Shown piece after piece: positions 1-10,335 of a DNA stretch of 64,000 nucleotides. The first letter of the stretch is position 1; each line of letters opens with the position of its first letter. The position numbers were made by a program, and so were the translations under genes. Origin of the DNA: Platerodrilus igneus (taxonomy: Eukaryota > Arthropoda > Insecta > Coleoptera > Lycidae); contig JARFIW010000170.1 of NCBI GenBank assembly GCA_036346225.1, positions 10,912,501 to 10,976,500 of the forward strand, given 5' to 3'. The notes below the pieces were generated by a model. It saw only the letters and a list, made by a program, of their open reading frames with translations, searched no databases and was not told the origin of the DNA.

Positions 1-499
1 AGTGTCTCTGACAGTAAGGACAGTCGAAACCATTTCTGCAGGTTCCATGTTGATAGAAGTAGCAATCAACACTTTTCATAGGAGGCGTTCTACCATTTGG
101 ATTGTAACCACACACCAAAATCTAGACGTCTGTTTTCTGGAACAGTACCTCTAGCATATTTCATACCACCCTCCAGTCCAACTCATCGAGCCCAAAACCG
201 ATCTTGGGTATGGCCAACTTCTTATCTTCAAATTCGATCATCTGACCACTGATGTCAACTAACTCCCTCCCAGATCCTCGTAATTGGATTTACCAGAAGG
301 CTGTTGCTTAGTCATCAAGTGGTAGATTCCCCGATGTCGGTCCTTTAGCCGTATGGTCTGTCCAACCTTTAGTTATTGTCGGCGAATTCAATCCAGACCA
401 TCAAATTTGTCTTTAAACGCCTGAAGAAGTCCGCGGGAAATATCAAGACCTGCCGCTACGCAATGTGCCACGGAGCATTCCGATGAAACATCGAATAAA
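1..499. other. Unassigned left edge
   Basis: I see no convincing coding signal here. The stretch lies downstream of the integrase end of the minus-strand Gypsy copy G1a, so it could be that element's 3' non-coding part. I could not recognise an LTR terminus in it. Confidence 0.4.
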
Positions 500-847
500 T
501 CACATTGAATCTCGCTTTGCTTGTGCCGCTGTGCAGAGAAATGAAGCAATCATAGCCCGAATCAGACCTTCGTTCATCCTCACGAGCGTAACTATTGTTC
601 GTCTCACTGCTTGCCGTTCTTCGGCATTAGCGGCGTCATCACTATCGTAGGTTGATAATTGGTTAACGTGCACCACCACTGTTATTCCCGTTGGTAGGCT
701 ACGAATCCGATATACCACGTTATTGATCCATTTTACAACTTTGTAAGGACCCACCAAATGTCTTTGTAGCTTTGGAGATAGCTCACGTCTCGGTATGGGG
801 TTGTATAGACATACGCGGTAACCTTTTTGAAAACGAAACTCCTGCAC
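500..847 (-). pseudogene. G1a integrase C-terminal domain
   Basis: The minus strand encodes a segment with VCLYNPIPRRELSPKLQ followed by GPYKVVKWINNVVYRI and VVHVNQLSTYD. This is the usual basic C-terminal module of Gypsy integrases (a GPY/F-like domain), which lies after the catalytic core and contacts DNA. It is open for about 115 codons and continues, in a different frame, from the core fragment just above it. It is a fragment of a decayed polyprotein, not a free gene. Confidence 0.8.
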
Positions 848-860
848 TTTAACGTCATAT

Positions 861-1440
861 CTAGTCTTTTCTTAAAGGCCCCATGGATGTCGTGCATCTT
901 GACCTCTGGCCCACGATGTCATCTCCGGGTTTACACAAAAACTCAAAATCACACGATAGACGTATCTCGCGTCCCAGCACAACACATGCAGGTGCCTGTC
1001 CAGTGCTCTCATGAACCGATAGTCCAATAAAAATACATGAAAAGATTGGCTCCAGTCTCTCTGATGATGGGAGACCACCTTGAAAAGATACTTGCCCAAT
1101 GCGCGGTACATGCGCTTTACCATACAATCCGATTGCGGGTTGAATGGAGTTGTTCAGCTCTATCTCATTTCTAGCAACCGATAAACTTCTTGGGATAAAT
1201 TTCTGCCCTGATCGATGTGCAACTCCATAGATACTCCAAAACGGCAGAACAGTTCCTATACGAGCACGTCTGCGACAGTTTCAGCTTCTTGGTTCGTTGT
1301 ATCATACACTTCGGCCCATTTTGTAAAATGGTCTATGGTTATCAAGATGTACTTACACGGAGAATGAACCGGCAATATCGATCCACTCTCTCAAAGGAGC
1401 TCCCACGTTGTATTACCTCATTGAAGCCTTACGGTTTCCA
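861..1440 (-). pseudogene. G1a integrase catalytic core, frameshifted
   Basis: Minus-strand fragments in two or more frames make up an RNase H-fold integrase core. The first catalytic Asp sits in WIDIAGSF (about 1385) and is followed by KYILITIDHFTKWAEV. The second sits in LHIDQGRNL (about 1215). The third position, normally Glu before a basic-aromatic stretch, reads MVKRMYRALGKYL here, so the catalytic Glu appears as Lys. The region 861-1127 is readable in two overlapping frames (QRDWSQSF in one, VHESTGQAPACVVLGREIRL in the other), showing at least one indel. An in-frame stop also lies between the first two Asp motifs. The copy cannot encode an active integrase. Confidence 0.8.
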
Positions 1441-1787
1441 AATGGTGTACCCAGCTAACACTTGCGGCACCACTCTTTTACACCGTCTTTGTAGCCTAAC
1501 CAGTGAAATGTTGCTCGGACTTTCTTTAGACTTTTCTTAACGCCAATTTGTCATCCGGACGTTCCATTATGCAGATGTTCTAAAACCTCTGACACTCGGC
1601 TTTTAGGAACCACCATCTGAAGTGTATTCACGGATTCATTTAAATTCTCCAAGAATAGCACCAAGATCCCATTCTCTATTTTCAGGGAATCCCATTGTGT
1701 CCAGTACGACTTTAGGATGCTACTCAACGAGCTAATGTCCGGCCAGGATGGACATTTCGTCTGACTTTCCCTCCCAGAATGACACAT
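1440..1787 (-). pseudogene. G1a H2C2 zinc-binding linker
   Basis: The minus strand reads SYWTQWDSLKIENGILVL and then LQMVVPKSRVSEVLEHLHNG. A frame change follows, then GHFGVKKSLKKVRATFHW and a CRKC-type end. This is the H-H-C-C zinc-binding region between RNase H and the integrase core in Gypsy polyproteins. The His and Cys positions are mostly visible. The frame breaks near 1551. Confidence 0.75.
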
Positions 1788-1789
1788 AG

Positions 1790-2330
1790 GTCTTTGTCAT
1801 TCTCCTGTTCCGTTCGCAATTATAGAGACTGCCAATCATTTTTGATCACGGTAGTCCGACCAAGTAGGTCACACTTTGTTTCCAACCGTAACCAATGGTT
1901 ACAATTTTCGAGGCAAGGCCATGTCGAAAACGCATCCACATTATGATAACTTCTACCCGCATGAGCTTCCATGTCGAAGTCATAATCTTACAGACTTTCC
2001 ATACATTTGGCGACTTGCTCTTCAGGGTTTCTAAACTATAATAGCCACTTCAGAGCGGCATTGTCGGATCTAAGGTAAAATTTTCTCCGCAGAGGTACTA
2101 ATTAAAGTTTTCTACGAATTTTACAACAGCCAACAGTTCCCGTCTTGTAACTCAATAATTACATTCCGGTTTCGAGAACACCCTGCTAAAGTAATCAATG
2201 ACTTTCTCTTGCCTGTCTCGCACCTGAGATAGTACACTTCCGATGGTCATTACTTGCGTCGGTATCCATGATGAATTTACCTTCTAACAAAGAATAACTT
2301 AAGATCGGAGATGTTTTCAATAAATGCTTT
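1790..2330 (-). pseudogene. G1a RNase H domain, decayed
   Basis: Minus-strand fragments show the RNase H start FIMDTDASND (about 2251-2275) and, further on, KFYLRSDNAALKWLL (about 2050-2090). These match the first and later catalytic Asp segments of Gypsy RNase H. Between them the frame is broken by several stops. This domain would degrade the RNA strand of the RNA-DNA hybrid during reverse transcription. Confidence 0.65.
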
Positions 2331-2339
2331 AGTTGTTGG

Positions 2340-3069
2340 AACGCATTCTGGTAATCTTCATCCCATCTTCACTCAGCATGATCAATGGTTGGCAATATTC
2401 GTATACCCGGAAACAAATTTTGTATAGTAAGAGCACAACCCCAAACAGCTGCGTATCTGATGTTTACATTTTGCGTCGGCCACTCTCTTGTACCGCCTCA
2501 ATCTTTTCCGGCTCGCGCCTGACTACATTGCGTGAAACTACCTGTCCTAGGTGTTTCACCTAATCGCCTAGTAGGTGACGCTTCTTTGGGTTCAGCTTCA
2601 GATTGACTTCTCCGAGTCTTCGAAACACTTTTTCCAAAATTCCCAAGTGCTCTCTAAACGACTTCCCAATCACGATCACGTCATTCAAATAAACAAAACA
2701 CGTTTTAAACGATAGCCCATTCAAGATGTTATCCCTTAAAGGTCCGAAGGTGGCAAAATCGTTACAAATCCAAAATCACACGACTGTTAATTGCCATAGA
2801 CCAGTATCAAATTGTGAAAGCAGACTTTCCCTATCTTTGGATTCCATATTCGGTTGCCAGTAGCCACTCTTCAAATTCAAGGTTAAGAACCACTGCAACC
2901 CTGAAATTGTATCTAAAGTGTCATCAATTCCTGGAACTGGATAGCTATTATTTTTGGTCACGTTGTTCGACCATCCGTAGTCTACACAAAATCTTGTCGA
3001 CGCATCCTTCTTTTTAACAAGTACAACAGGAGATACTCGGGAGTGTTTAATCACTTCTTGCCTCTCCAA
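2340..3069 (-). pseudogene. G1a reverse transcriptase with YLND in place of YLDD
   Basis: The minus strand begins with VSPVVLVKKKDASTRFCVDY, followed by DDTLDTISGLQWFLTLNLKS. This is the RT finger region and motif A, where LDLKSGYWQ is expected, so the motif A Asp reads Asn (LNLKSGYWQ). After a frame change it reads CFVYLNDVIVIGKSF, with YLND encoded at 2680-2691, where Gypsy RTs have YxDD. Both changes hit metal-binding Asp residues. The segment continues with a VNLKLNPKK motif before RNase H. It is a dead RT with at least one frameshift. Confidence 0.8.
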
Positions 3070-3178
3070 TCTCCAACCATTTTCTCAACCTCCTCGTGTT
3101 TAGCCAATGGGAGTCTCCTCGGCTGCTATTTTATTGGCCGTGCACCTCCTGTATCGATTTTATGCCTGGTAACTGCGA

Positions 3179-3192
3179 TTTTTCCTAATCGA
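3179..3192. repeat. Target-site duplication, left copy (SINE S1)
   Basis: TTTTTCCTAATCGA occurs here and again at 3499-3512, exactly at the two ends of SINE S1. A 14 bp direct repeat is typical of insertion by LINE machinery. Confidence 0.9.
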
Positions 3193-3498
3193 GGCGTCGC
3201 CGTGGATCAATGTATAGTAAGCGTAAGACTACGGATCCCAAGGTCCCGGGTTCAAATCCCGACACGGCCGACTGCTTGAAAAATGGCAGATGAGCATTTT
3301 TCACAAATATTACGCCCTCGTTCGGATGAGAGGTTAAATGGAGGTCCCGTGTGTGAGTGTTGTTACGCACGTTAAAGATCCCTACCTTGCCTGGAACGGC
3401 AAGGGTTCGGCAAAATTCTAAATTTCCAGGCAACAAAAAACTCGCCTCCTGGCCAATGTAGTACCTTCAGGTGGAGCATTGGAAATGTAAATGAACGG
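3193..3498 (+). mobile_element. tRNA-derived SINE S1, complete
   Basis: This element of about 306 bp begins GGCGTCGCCGTGGATCA, an A-box-like start. It then has a perfect pol III B box, GGGTTCAAATCCC, about 55 bp downstream, followed by a body ending near GGTGGAGCATTGGAAATG. The same start and body recur on the other strand at 14851-15150 and 16900-17201. It interrupts the spacer between protease and RT of Gypsy copy G1a and is bounded by a 14 bp target duplication, so it is younger than G1a. SINEs encode no protein and depend on a LINE in trans; which LINE is unknown. Confidence 0.9.
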
Positions 3499-3512
3499 TT
3501 TTTCCTAATCGA
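3499..3512. repeat. Target-site duplication, right copy (SINE S1)
   Basis: Second copy of TTTTTCCTAATCGA. Removing the SINE and one copy restores the continuity of the Gypsy G1a sequence (minus strand FAIEGGRLGK across the join). Confidence 0.9.
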
Positions 3513-4395
3513 CCACCTTCAATCGCGAACACGTCTGGGTACCGACGGATTAAGTCTTTAAGTTCTGCCAGTTGCTGTTGTTCAGGATGCTGGCTGGCAT
3601 GATTTCGTTAACTGGTCACGGAACACTCGTAGGTGGATCATTCTTTCTCAACATCTTCGCACCCTACCACGTGAACAACCGTGTTGTATTCTTTTTCAGC
3701 GCGATAGCATAGTCATTAGCGTTTAAGATCCTAACAGGTACACCATTCGTCTCTTTGATCAAAGCCTTCCCCACAAGCACGTCTTATCAGAAGGATTCTT
3801 CATTAATCGGTTCAATAGCGCGCGCAAAATCTTTCCCGAGAGCACCATCCAGGCGTCCCATCACCACACCTTCCGCCCTACCAGATAGGTTAACGTTGTC
3901 CATTAAACAAACTCACACAGACACGTCTGCTTCGCAAAACGACACTTCCTCGTTCCCTATTCTCAACACATCCTCCTTCATATCTACACAAAATACATAC
4001 CTCTTCAAGATATCCATTCCCAAGATAACTTCTTCGGTGATTCGTTATTACTATTTGATTGTCGAATATCTTGCTTCAATTCCGATTTTTACATATATTA
4101 TTCCATGTGTTTAAATTTCCTCATCAGCCAAAGTTCGAAGACACCGTCGCGTGTGACACTTTACCACTGCCTCGCACTACATCCGGATTAGCAGTTGTGC
4201 TGGTGGTGCCGGCAATAAACCAAGAACTTAACAATATGTCCGTTTAACTGTCTATATATGTAAATGCTGTCTGCATGATTAGATCATACGATACGGATGA
4301 TGATCTCCAGGGTAAAATCCGTGCAGGTCGACGTTCGTCCGCTTTTGTCGACCTCCTTTAGTTTTCCGGCTTTTGGGCTTTCCTCTTGCGCTGTT
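3513..4395 (-). pseudogene. G1a protease and protease-RT spacer, decayed
   Basis: The minus strand aligns with the protease region of the plus copy at 9920-10310. The active-site segment, LVDTG in the other copy, reads LVYCR here (about 4220), so the catalytic Asp is lost. The downstream segment VILGMDILKR, an ILGxD flap-type motif, is preserved near 4020. Closer to the RT a stretch reads QQLAELKDLIRRYPDVFAI, the usual linker just before Gypsy RT. Numerous frame changes occur between these. Confidence 0.7.
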
Positions 4396-4429
4396 TACAT
4401 GTGAACTGTAATACCAAAATTCACTGCAA

Positions 4430-4530
4430 TTTGATTTTCCAATGCTCCACCCGGAGCCAGGAAGGGAGTTTTTTTGAAACCGGAATCTTGGGATTAGTAT
4501 ACACACATACTAACTAAGCCCACAATTCCA
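4430..4530 (-). mobile_element. SINE S2, internally deleted
   Basis: This begins with the SINE tail (TTTTCCAATGCTCCACC) and jumps after about 50 bp to a tRNA-like head ending ACTAACTAAGCCCACAATT. The whole middle of the body, including the B box, is missing. The head resembles that of S3. Confidence 0.65.
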
Positions 4531-4534
4531 GTAG

Positions 4535-4985
4535 CTGGGTTATTTACACAAAAATTCTTATACTTGATCATAAATACAAAACGCTTGAAACATCAACCAC
4601 ATAAACTGTCAACGATATTTTCAAAGAGAAAGATACGGACAAATGTATGATTTACAACATCAATTAGAGAAGGTAAGATCTCAAAGATAATTTCAGAGAA
4701 AAAGATAAAACAACCATTTATGGTATAGAATATTATTTAGATAAAGATAAAATCTCCAAGATAATTTCTAAGAGAAAGATAACAGATAACAATATGTGAT
4801 TTAGAGGTCCCACTCTTGGCAAGGTCCCTCCTATATGCAGATAATATAAAGGTACTCCCAAGGGAGTAGAGTGAACTCGTAAGATCCTAAAATGAGATTT
4901 TTTCTCATACCTTCCAGAAGAAGAGACACCAGGTAGGAATTGGATGAAGACCCTGCATTCCAGAGAAGATAGTCCTAAATTTGAC
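4535..4985. other. AT-rich filler with short internal repeats
   Basis: No coding signal. From about 4625 to 4795 a motif close to AGATAATTTCAGAGAAAAAG recurs three times in diverged form. This suggests local slippage or a decayed tandem repeat. Confidence 0.5.
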
Positions 4986-5235
4986 GTTTCAATGCTCCAC
5001 CCAAAGGTACTGCATTGGTTATAACGTGAGTTTTTGAATTTTGCCGAAACCTTGCTGTTCCAGCCAAGGTAGGGATCTTTAACTTGCGTGACAACACACT
5101 TACAGAACCTTTATTTTACCTCTCATCCGTACGAGGGAATATTTTTATGAAAAATGCTTGCCCAACTGTGTTGGAATTCGAACCTGAGACCGTGGGCTTA
5201 GTAATCACACGCATGCCAACTAAGCCTACAAGCCT
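4985..5235 (-). mobile_element. SINE S3 (tandem member 1)
   Basis: Minus-strand SINE with the shared body and tail but a different head. In sense orientation it starts GGCTTAGTTGGCATGCG, which matches the pol III A box of a tRNA well. A B-box-like GGTTCGAATTCC follows. It is diverged from S1, S6 and S7 and is probably older. Confidence 0.75.
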
Positions 5236-5239
5236 ACGT

Positions 5240-5525
5240 ATGATTTTCTAATGCTCCCCCACGAAAGTACTACATTGGCTAGGAAGTGAGTTTTTTAACC
5301 TAGATATATTGAATTTTGTCGAACCCTTGCGGTTTCAAGCAAGGCAAGAGTCTTTAGCGTGCATGACAACTCTCACACACGGGATCTAAGTTTATCTATT
5401 ATCCGAAGAGGGCGTATTTCTATCAAAAAAGCTCGACTAACATTTTTCATGCGAACCGTGTCCGGAATCGAACTCGGGACCTTGAGAATAGTAGTCACAC
5501 CCGTACCAACTACATCATGGAGCCG
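5240..5525 (-). mobile_element. SINE S4 (tandem member 2)
   Basis: Same orientation as S3 and S5, directly adjoining both. The sense head reads GATGTAGTTGGTACGGG with a B-box-like GAGTTCGATTCC. The shared body is present but diverged. Confidence 0.75.
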
Positions 5526-5544
5526 CCCCACAATTTCAACACTA

Positions 5545-5780
5545 TATTTGATTTTCCAATGTTCCATCCGAAGGTTGATCAGGAAGAGAGTTCTTTTACC
5601 TGAAAATTTTATATTTTGTTGAACCCTTGTTGTTCCAAGCAAGGTAGGGATCCTTAACGTGCGTGGCAACACACACACACGCACGCACGCACACACACGC
5701 ACGCTCGCACGCACACACGCACGCACGCGCACACACAACACATACCCACACTCACGCGCACGCACGCACGCGCACGTACG

Positions 5781-5827
<47 letters not shown>

Positions 5828-5955
5828 CCTACATTTTACCTCTAATACAAACGAGAACGAATTTTCGTGCAAAATGCTCGCCTAGCAAACCGTGTCGGGA
5901 TTCGAATTCGGGACCTTGGGCATAGCAATCACACGCATACCGAACCGCTCTCTAC
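5545..5955 (-). mobile_element. SINE S5 with an internal CA-rich expansion
   Basis: Third minus-strand SINE in tandem. Its body is interrupted at 5670-5826 by a long (ACGC)n/(AC)n tract, exactly where other copies carry the short stretch ACTCACACACGGG. The tRNA-like head follows at 5885-5955 with B-box-like TTCGAATCCC in the sense direction. The length excess over the usual 300 bp is explained by the tract. Confidence 0.8.
5670..5826. repeat. (ACGC)n/(AC)n microsatellite
   Basis: About 157 bp of alternating CACG and CA units with a pure (CA)n end near 5788-5824. It lies inside SINE S5. Confidence 0.95.
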
Positions 5956-5965
5956 AATTAGAAAA

Positions 5966-6760
5966 GATTGATCCTTCTTCTTTGGTTGATGTTCATAAAG
6001 TACCCGTTGAACCACCTTCCTTATGCTTTCTTAGCCCTGCTCCTCTACGAGGCATTTAATCTTGCTACTACCACGATTCGGTGCCTGCTTTGCCACTTCA
6101 AATTCCAAAGCATAGGCTAACGCATCATCTAGGATTCTTGGTCGAGCCAGACGTAGTGCTTGTTAGATATCTTCGTCGCGTATCCCGTCAACAAAGGTCT
6201 GTATTGCCAACTGTTCTAGGAAGCTGTTGGGCAGGCTGTCTCACCAGGCGAGCAATATCTGTTTCAAATTCTTGCAAATTTTTGTTGGCTTTTTGGCAGC
6301 GGTTTTTCACTTGGGGGTGTTACACTTGTTGCAGATAGAATTCGGCATACCTCATTTCCAGCCTTGATGTTAAGACCCCGTAGCTTCTTTGGTCACGCTC
6401 TGTTATGGTCTGCAGAAGCCTCACCTCGTAACGCGATAATCAACGCAGTTGACTTTTCACCATCATTCCAGCCGTTACACCCGCGGCAGCCTTGAATTGT
6501 TTAAAGTATGTTTTCCAAGGTGACTATCATCAAATATGGATGGTTTTACTCTAAACCTTGACGTCAGTTGGCATTCCCTGACATTCTTAAATTAGGTGAC
6601 GTGCTGTTGTATCATCGGCACTGAAAGCTCTGATGCGTGTACTGTTTTTGAATTAATCCGTTCTTATATCCTCAGTACCTCTTTTTCCATTTTACGTGAG
6701 TTTTCTAACAATTTTTCAGAAAATCTCACTTCCAGCTCGTAAGAATCATCTAAAAACTTT
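5966..6760 (-). pseudogene. G1a gag, decayed
   Basis: The minus strand aligns closely with the plus copy at about 9060-9800, including the segments corresponding to ANKNLQEFET and the arginine codon in LRGEA. The homology runs upstream to about 6760 through a Glu/Lys-rich, coiled-coil-like N-terminus. Multiple frame breaks are present. Gag would form the particle shell. Confidence 0.75.
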
Positions 6761-8055
6761 TTATTTATCATTTTTTGTACATTATTGTTATTGTCAACTT
6801 TTTCTATTTTTTTTTATAATTTGTTCTATAGGAACCCACTCCCGCACCATTTTAGTTAGTCGAAGTACCTTTAGATTGTTACGAGGTTCCCGCCTCTTCA
6901 GTGCAAATCAAAATCTATAAAGTAACGCTTATTTTACCGCTAACAATCTTTATAATTATAAGCATAATGAAAGTATCAAGAAAAAAAGTATATATTTGCA
7001 AACTCTATATTATTAATAAAGCAGGATGTTTTATATTAACTGCATAAGCATACATTTAAAACTACCTGCGGTTAGATAAATTGTTGCCAAAAGTAAAATG
7101 TTAAATTCAAATTAGGATTAAGTAAAAATAATCGCAAAAGTTATAAATCAGCAAGTTCGACGTTACGTAATTATTTAAAAAACAGGCTAGACACAGCAAA
7201 AGCGAAAGTGAAGTATTTGAATCGCAAATTTCTGAATCCGTTAACCTGATTTTATACTACTACAATACGGTAAGAATTCGTAAAATTCAGGCTGTGCCTA
7301 GAATATTCTTCAAATCTCTTAAGCCATTCAATTGTGTATTTAGGTTATGCAGATGAAGGTAGGTGAATTTAAATAATAAGGAAAAATATTTAACAAAATC
7401 AACAAAAAATGAAATTTAGTTTTGCGGTTTGCTGTGCTATATATTTTGTTGATTTGAAATTTAAATAAACTACTAAAATTGAGAATGAATCCATTTTATA
7501 TGGTTTCAATGGGGCAAATAATAATCGTTACAGGACGTCACTGCCTATTTCACATCAGCACAAGCTTCTGGGTTAATTTCCTGTTCCTTTGCGAATTATA
7601 ATTTGAAATTCTAATCACCGTGTTAGTCCGAATATAAAACCAACCCACCCGACTGTAAGACTAATTCTATTTTTTACCGAAGAAATATAATTTTTCAAAA
7701 CACCGATTATCACCACATATGTATTTTCTCGGGAAAAAACACCTTTTTACTGTAGTAGATAGACATATGTCCTCAAAAACTAGCTTTTTACATACATTTT
7801 CCCAAAAGAGAATCTACAGTTCGTTTTGCAAATTTTTAACTCTTCGAGATCATACACTCAAAGATCACATGACACCATATAGATATAAAAGAGACCTTAC
7901 TAAACTTGCAGTTACCATGTTTTGGCCACTTTTCCATACCACCTATATCTCTTTAACTGCTGTTGGAAGTATCGTATAGCTAGCACATTAAACCAGAATT
8001 TTTGCAAATTTATTGTAATTAACAAGCAACATTTAATTTTTATTTTTATTTATAG
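6761..8055. other. Unassigned AT-rich stretch
   Basis: I see no gene. A short segment near 7575-7650 resembles, on the minus strand, part of the RNase H-to-linker region of Gypsy G1a at about 1797-1867. This hints at another small fragment of that family, but I would not insist on it. Confidence 0.4.
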
Positions 8056-8781
8056 TGTAACGCCTGTCAGTCTGTCTGTGACCAGCATAATATATCAGAA
8101 TACACAAGAAATAATTAGCGGGCACCCTATGGCGTGACATCTTCAAATAAAGATGATTGACAGGACCTGCGGTGCGAAATCATTTGATTGATAAGTACAA
8201 GGCTTTTACATTTAAGGGTTATTTAAATTACAAAAGAAATCTCGAAAACGTTAATTATATAATTCTGGTATGTGTAATGAGAACAATTAAAATGTATATA
8301 AATTTGCGGTCATAGTTATTGCAAGACTTCTAATTGCGGCTACAATTATAATACAGTTCTGATCGACTTTGATCACGATGCTAGTTCTGAAGTTAAGTTC
8401 CGATTAAAGCTCTGAAAGTCGTGATGCGATATAAATTAGTGGTACAAACAAAGTACCCTATGTGAGATAAATTATTGTAAAAATCAATATAAATTTCTGG
8501 TAGTAATAATACAAATTAATTTAAATTAATCATAGTGGATTAAGAAGATCAGCATCGTGGTTTAGAAAGATTAGACTTGTACTGTTAGTGACAAGCTGAA
8601 AGTAATTGAAGAGGCTTGTATAAACAGTTTGGAAATTAAGAACTGTGTTATAGTAAATGGAGTTGACATTTGAATCGTTGACAGCGCTGGAATTAAAGAC
8701 TTTAGAATGATTTCCATTTGCATGCCTGTCACTCGTACAGAAAAATGAAATGTACATTGATATTCTACGTTTTTAAAAACA
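8056..8781 (+). repeat. 5' LTR of G1b
   Basis: Begins TGTAACGCC and shares many blocks with 10336-11093, such as GTACAAGGCTTTTACATTT and the TTCCGATTAAA stretch. The 3' limit is set where the sequence resembles the end of the other LTR, and is uncertain by some tens of bases. Confidence 0.75.
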
Positions 8782-9200
8782 TCAAGTCAGGCATGGAAAA
8801 ACACGCATAGAAAATTCTGCGAGCATGGCGTGAAACTTAGAAGATGCGGAGAAACAAGAACGAACTGCCGCAAATCTTGCAGAAGAACTGAAGGAGACCG
8901 TAGAGAATTTACAAAAAAAATAATTAATTAATTAATTAATTGAAAACTAAAGTCAATTGAGAGAAGAATTTATGTAGAAAACTACAAAAACCTGGGAGAA
9001 GCTGGAAGCTAAATTTTCTTGGGGCTTACAGAAATTGGAAGCGCAGTTCTGGATAACTCGCAACAACTAGAAGAAAAGTTGTTAAAGACTTTACGTAAAA
9101 TGGAAGAAGAGGCACTGAGGATGGAAGAACTGATTAATTCCCTAATAGAGTAAGCACCGGAGCCCCAAGTGTCGGTGACACAACAGCGTGTCCACGAATT
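8782..9200 (+). pseudogene. G1b gag leader and N-terminal coiled-coil region
   Basis: Translation in pieces gives an Ala/Glu/Lys-rich pattern such as EKQERTAANLAEELKETVEN, which looks like a coiled coil. It is broken by stops, partly through an (AATT)n tract at about 8929-8942. The matching region of G1a near 6680-6760 supports it as part of gag. Confidence 0.55.
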
Positions 9201-9749
9201 TAAAAATGGCAGGGAGTGCGAACAGACGCAAGGTTCAGGTTAAGGCCACCCACATTTGACAGAAAATTACCTTCGCAGGCGTATTTTAAACAATTCAATG
9301 CTGCCGCGAAAGCTAACACCTGGAACAATGATGAAAAGGCAACTGTGTTGATTGTCGCGTTATGAGGTGAGGCCATGAATATTCTGCAGACCATACGAGA
9401 TCATGACCAAAGAAGCTACGGGGCCTTAACGTCAAGGTTGAAAATAAAGTACAGCGACTCTCATCCGCAACAGGTGTACATCACTCAAGAGAAGAATCGT
9501 TACCAAACGCTCAACAAAAATTTGCAGGAATTTGAAACAAATATTGTACGCTTGATGAGACTAGCCTACCCAACAGCATCGGATAGTTTCCTAGAACAGC
9601 TGGAAGTACAGATCTTTGTTAACGGAATACGCGACGGAGAGATCCAGCAAGCACTACGGCTGATTCAAACAAGAACCCTAGTTGATGTGCTAGCTAATGC
9701 TTTGGAATTTGAAGCGGCAAAGCAAGCTTCGCATCGTTGTAGTAAATAA
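9201..9749 (+). pseudogene. G1b gag core
   Basis: One frame reads through AAAKANTWNNDEKATVLIV, a TGA stop at about 9362, and then GEAMNILQTIRDHDQRSY. It continues for 125 further codons to FEAAKQASHR. The segment LNKNLQEFETNIVRLMRLAY is typical of Gypsy capsid C-terminal regions. The stop stands where the sister copy G1a has an Arg codon (CGA), so it is a single C-to-T change. Apart from that stop the second half is open. Confidence 0.75.
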
Positions 9750-9769
9750 GTAAGACGTTCCGTAGAAGA

Positions 9770-9920
9770 GCAGGAGGAGCTGATGCCTCGGCTACTTCGT
9801 GAACACAGACCAAAGAGGAAGGGATGCAGATCTTGGAATTGTGAGAAGTTTGGACATATTCAGTCCAAATATGAACAACCCAAGAAGGAGGCAGAGAAGC
9901 CGGAAAACTAAAGGGGGTTG
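9770..9920 (+). pseudogene. G1b nucleocapsid zinc knuckle remnant
   Basis: After a stop and a frame change the sequence reads GCRSWNCEKFGHIQSKYEQP. This resembles a CCHC knuckle (C-x2-C-x4-H-x4-C) whose last Cys has become Tyr and whose first spacing is altered. Confidence 0.6.
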
Positions 9921-9984
9921 ACAAGAGGGAGTGAAAATCGACCTACACTGATTCTGCCCTGAAAACCATCATCCGCATCGCATG

Positions 9985-10315
9985 ATCTAAGCATCAGACA
10001 GCAATTACGGCATTTAACGGCAAGTCTGTGAAGTTCTTGGTTGATACCGGAGTTACTAGGACAACTGCTAATCCGCATGTAGTATGCGACAATGGTAAAG
10101 TAGCACCCGCGACGGTAGTTGGTGAAAAAAATTAAACACGCGGAATGCTAAATGTAAAAATCGGAGTTAGGAGCAAGATATTTGACCATCAGGTAGTAAT
10201 AGCGAACATCGCCGAAGAAGTTATCTTGGAAATGGATATCCTGAAGAAGTACGGATTCCATGTGGATATGAAAGAAGATGACTTGACAGTAGAAAACAGG
10301 TGTTCTTAGGGTGCT
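9985..10315 (+). pseudogene. G1b aspartic protease fragment
   Basis: The frame reads TAFNGKSVKFLVDTGVTRTT, with the catalytic DTG intact, then a stop, then VIANIAEEVILEMDILKKYG, which corresponds to the ILGxD motif. In this family the protease would cleave the Gag-Pol polyprotein. The stop between the two halves and the abrupt end at the LTR make it non-functional. Confidence 0.75.
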
Positions 10316-10335
10316 TTGGAAAAAGGTAAAAATAT

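Larger units (their letters stand above)
4396..5965. mobile_element. SINE-rich insertion block inside G1a gag
   Basis: The two ends of the Gypsy G1a gag zinc-knuckle region lie on either side of this 1.57 kb block; the plus-strand copy is continuous across the same place. The block holds one deleted SINE (S2), about 450 bp of unique AT-rich filler, and three SINEs in the same orientation (S3-S5), all minus. I could not find a convincing target duplication for the block as a whole, so it may have grown by several steps. Confidence 0.7.
500..6760 (-). mobile_element. Gypsy (Ty3-type) LTR retrotransposon fossil G1a, minus strand
   Basis: Reading the minus strand from high to low coordinates gives gag, protease, RT, RNase H, H2C2 linker, integrase core and integrase C-terminus, which is the Ty3/Gypsy order. 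Each domain is recognisable but carries stops and frame changes. The gag and protease parts align along their length with the plus-strand copy at 8056-11093, so the two are one family. The copy is interrupted by a SINE at 3193-3498 and by a SINE-rich block at about 4396-5965. No LTR of this copy is visible in the window. The family assignment is firm; the outer limits are approximate. Confidence 0.85.

Noticed and set aside
3240..3275. Possible tRNA gene
   Set aside because: The A and B boxes belong to the SINE head. No cloverleaf with an acceptor stem closes, and the same sequence recurs with the SINE body.
5654..5872. Long open frames on both strands
   Set aside because: They are translations of the (ACGC)n/(AC)n tract and have no independent meaning.
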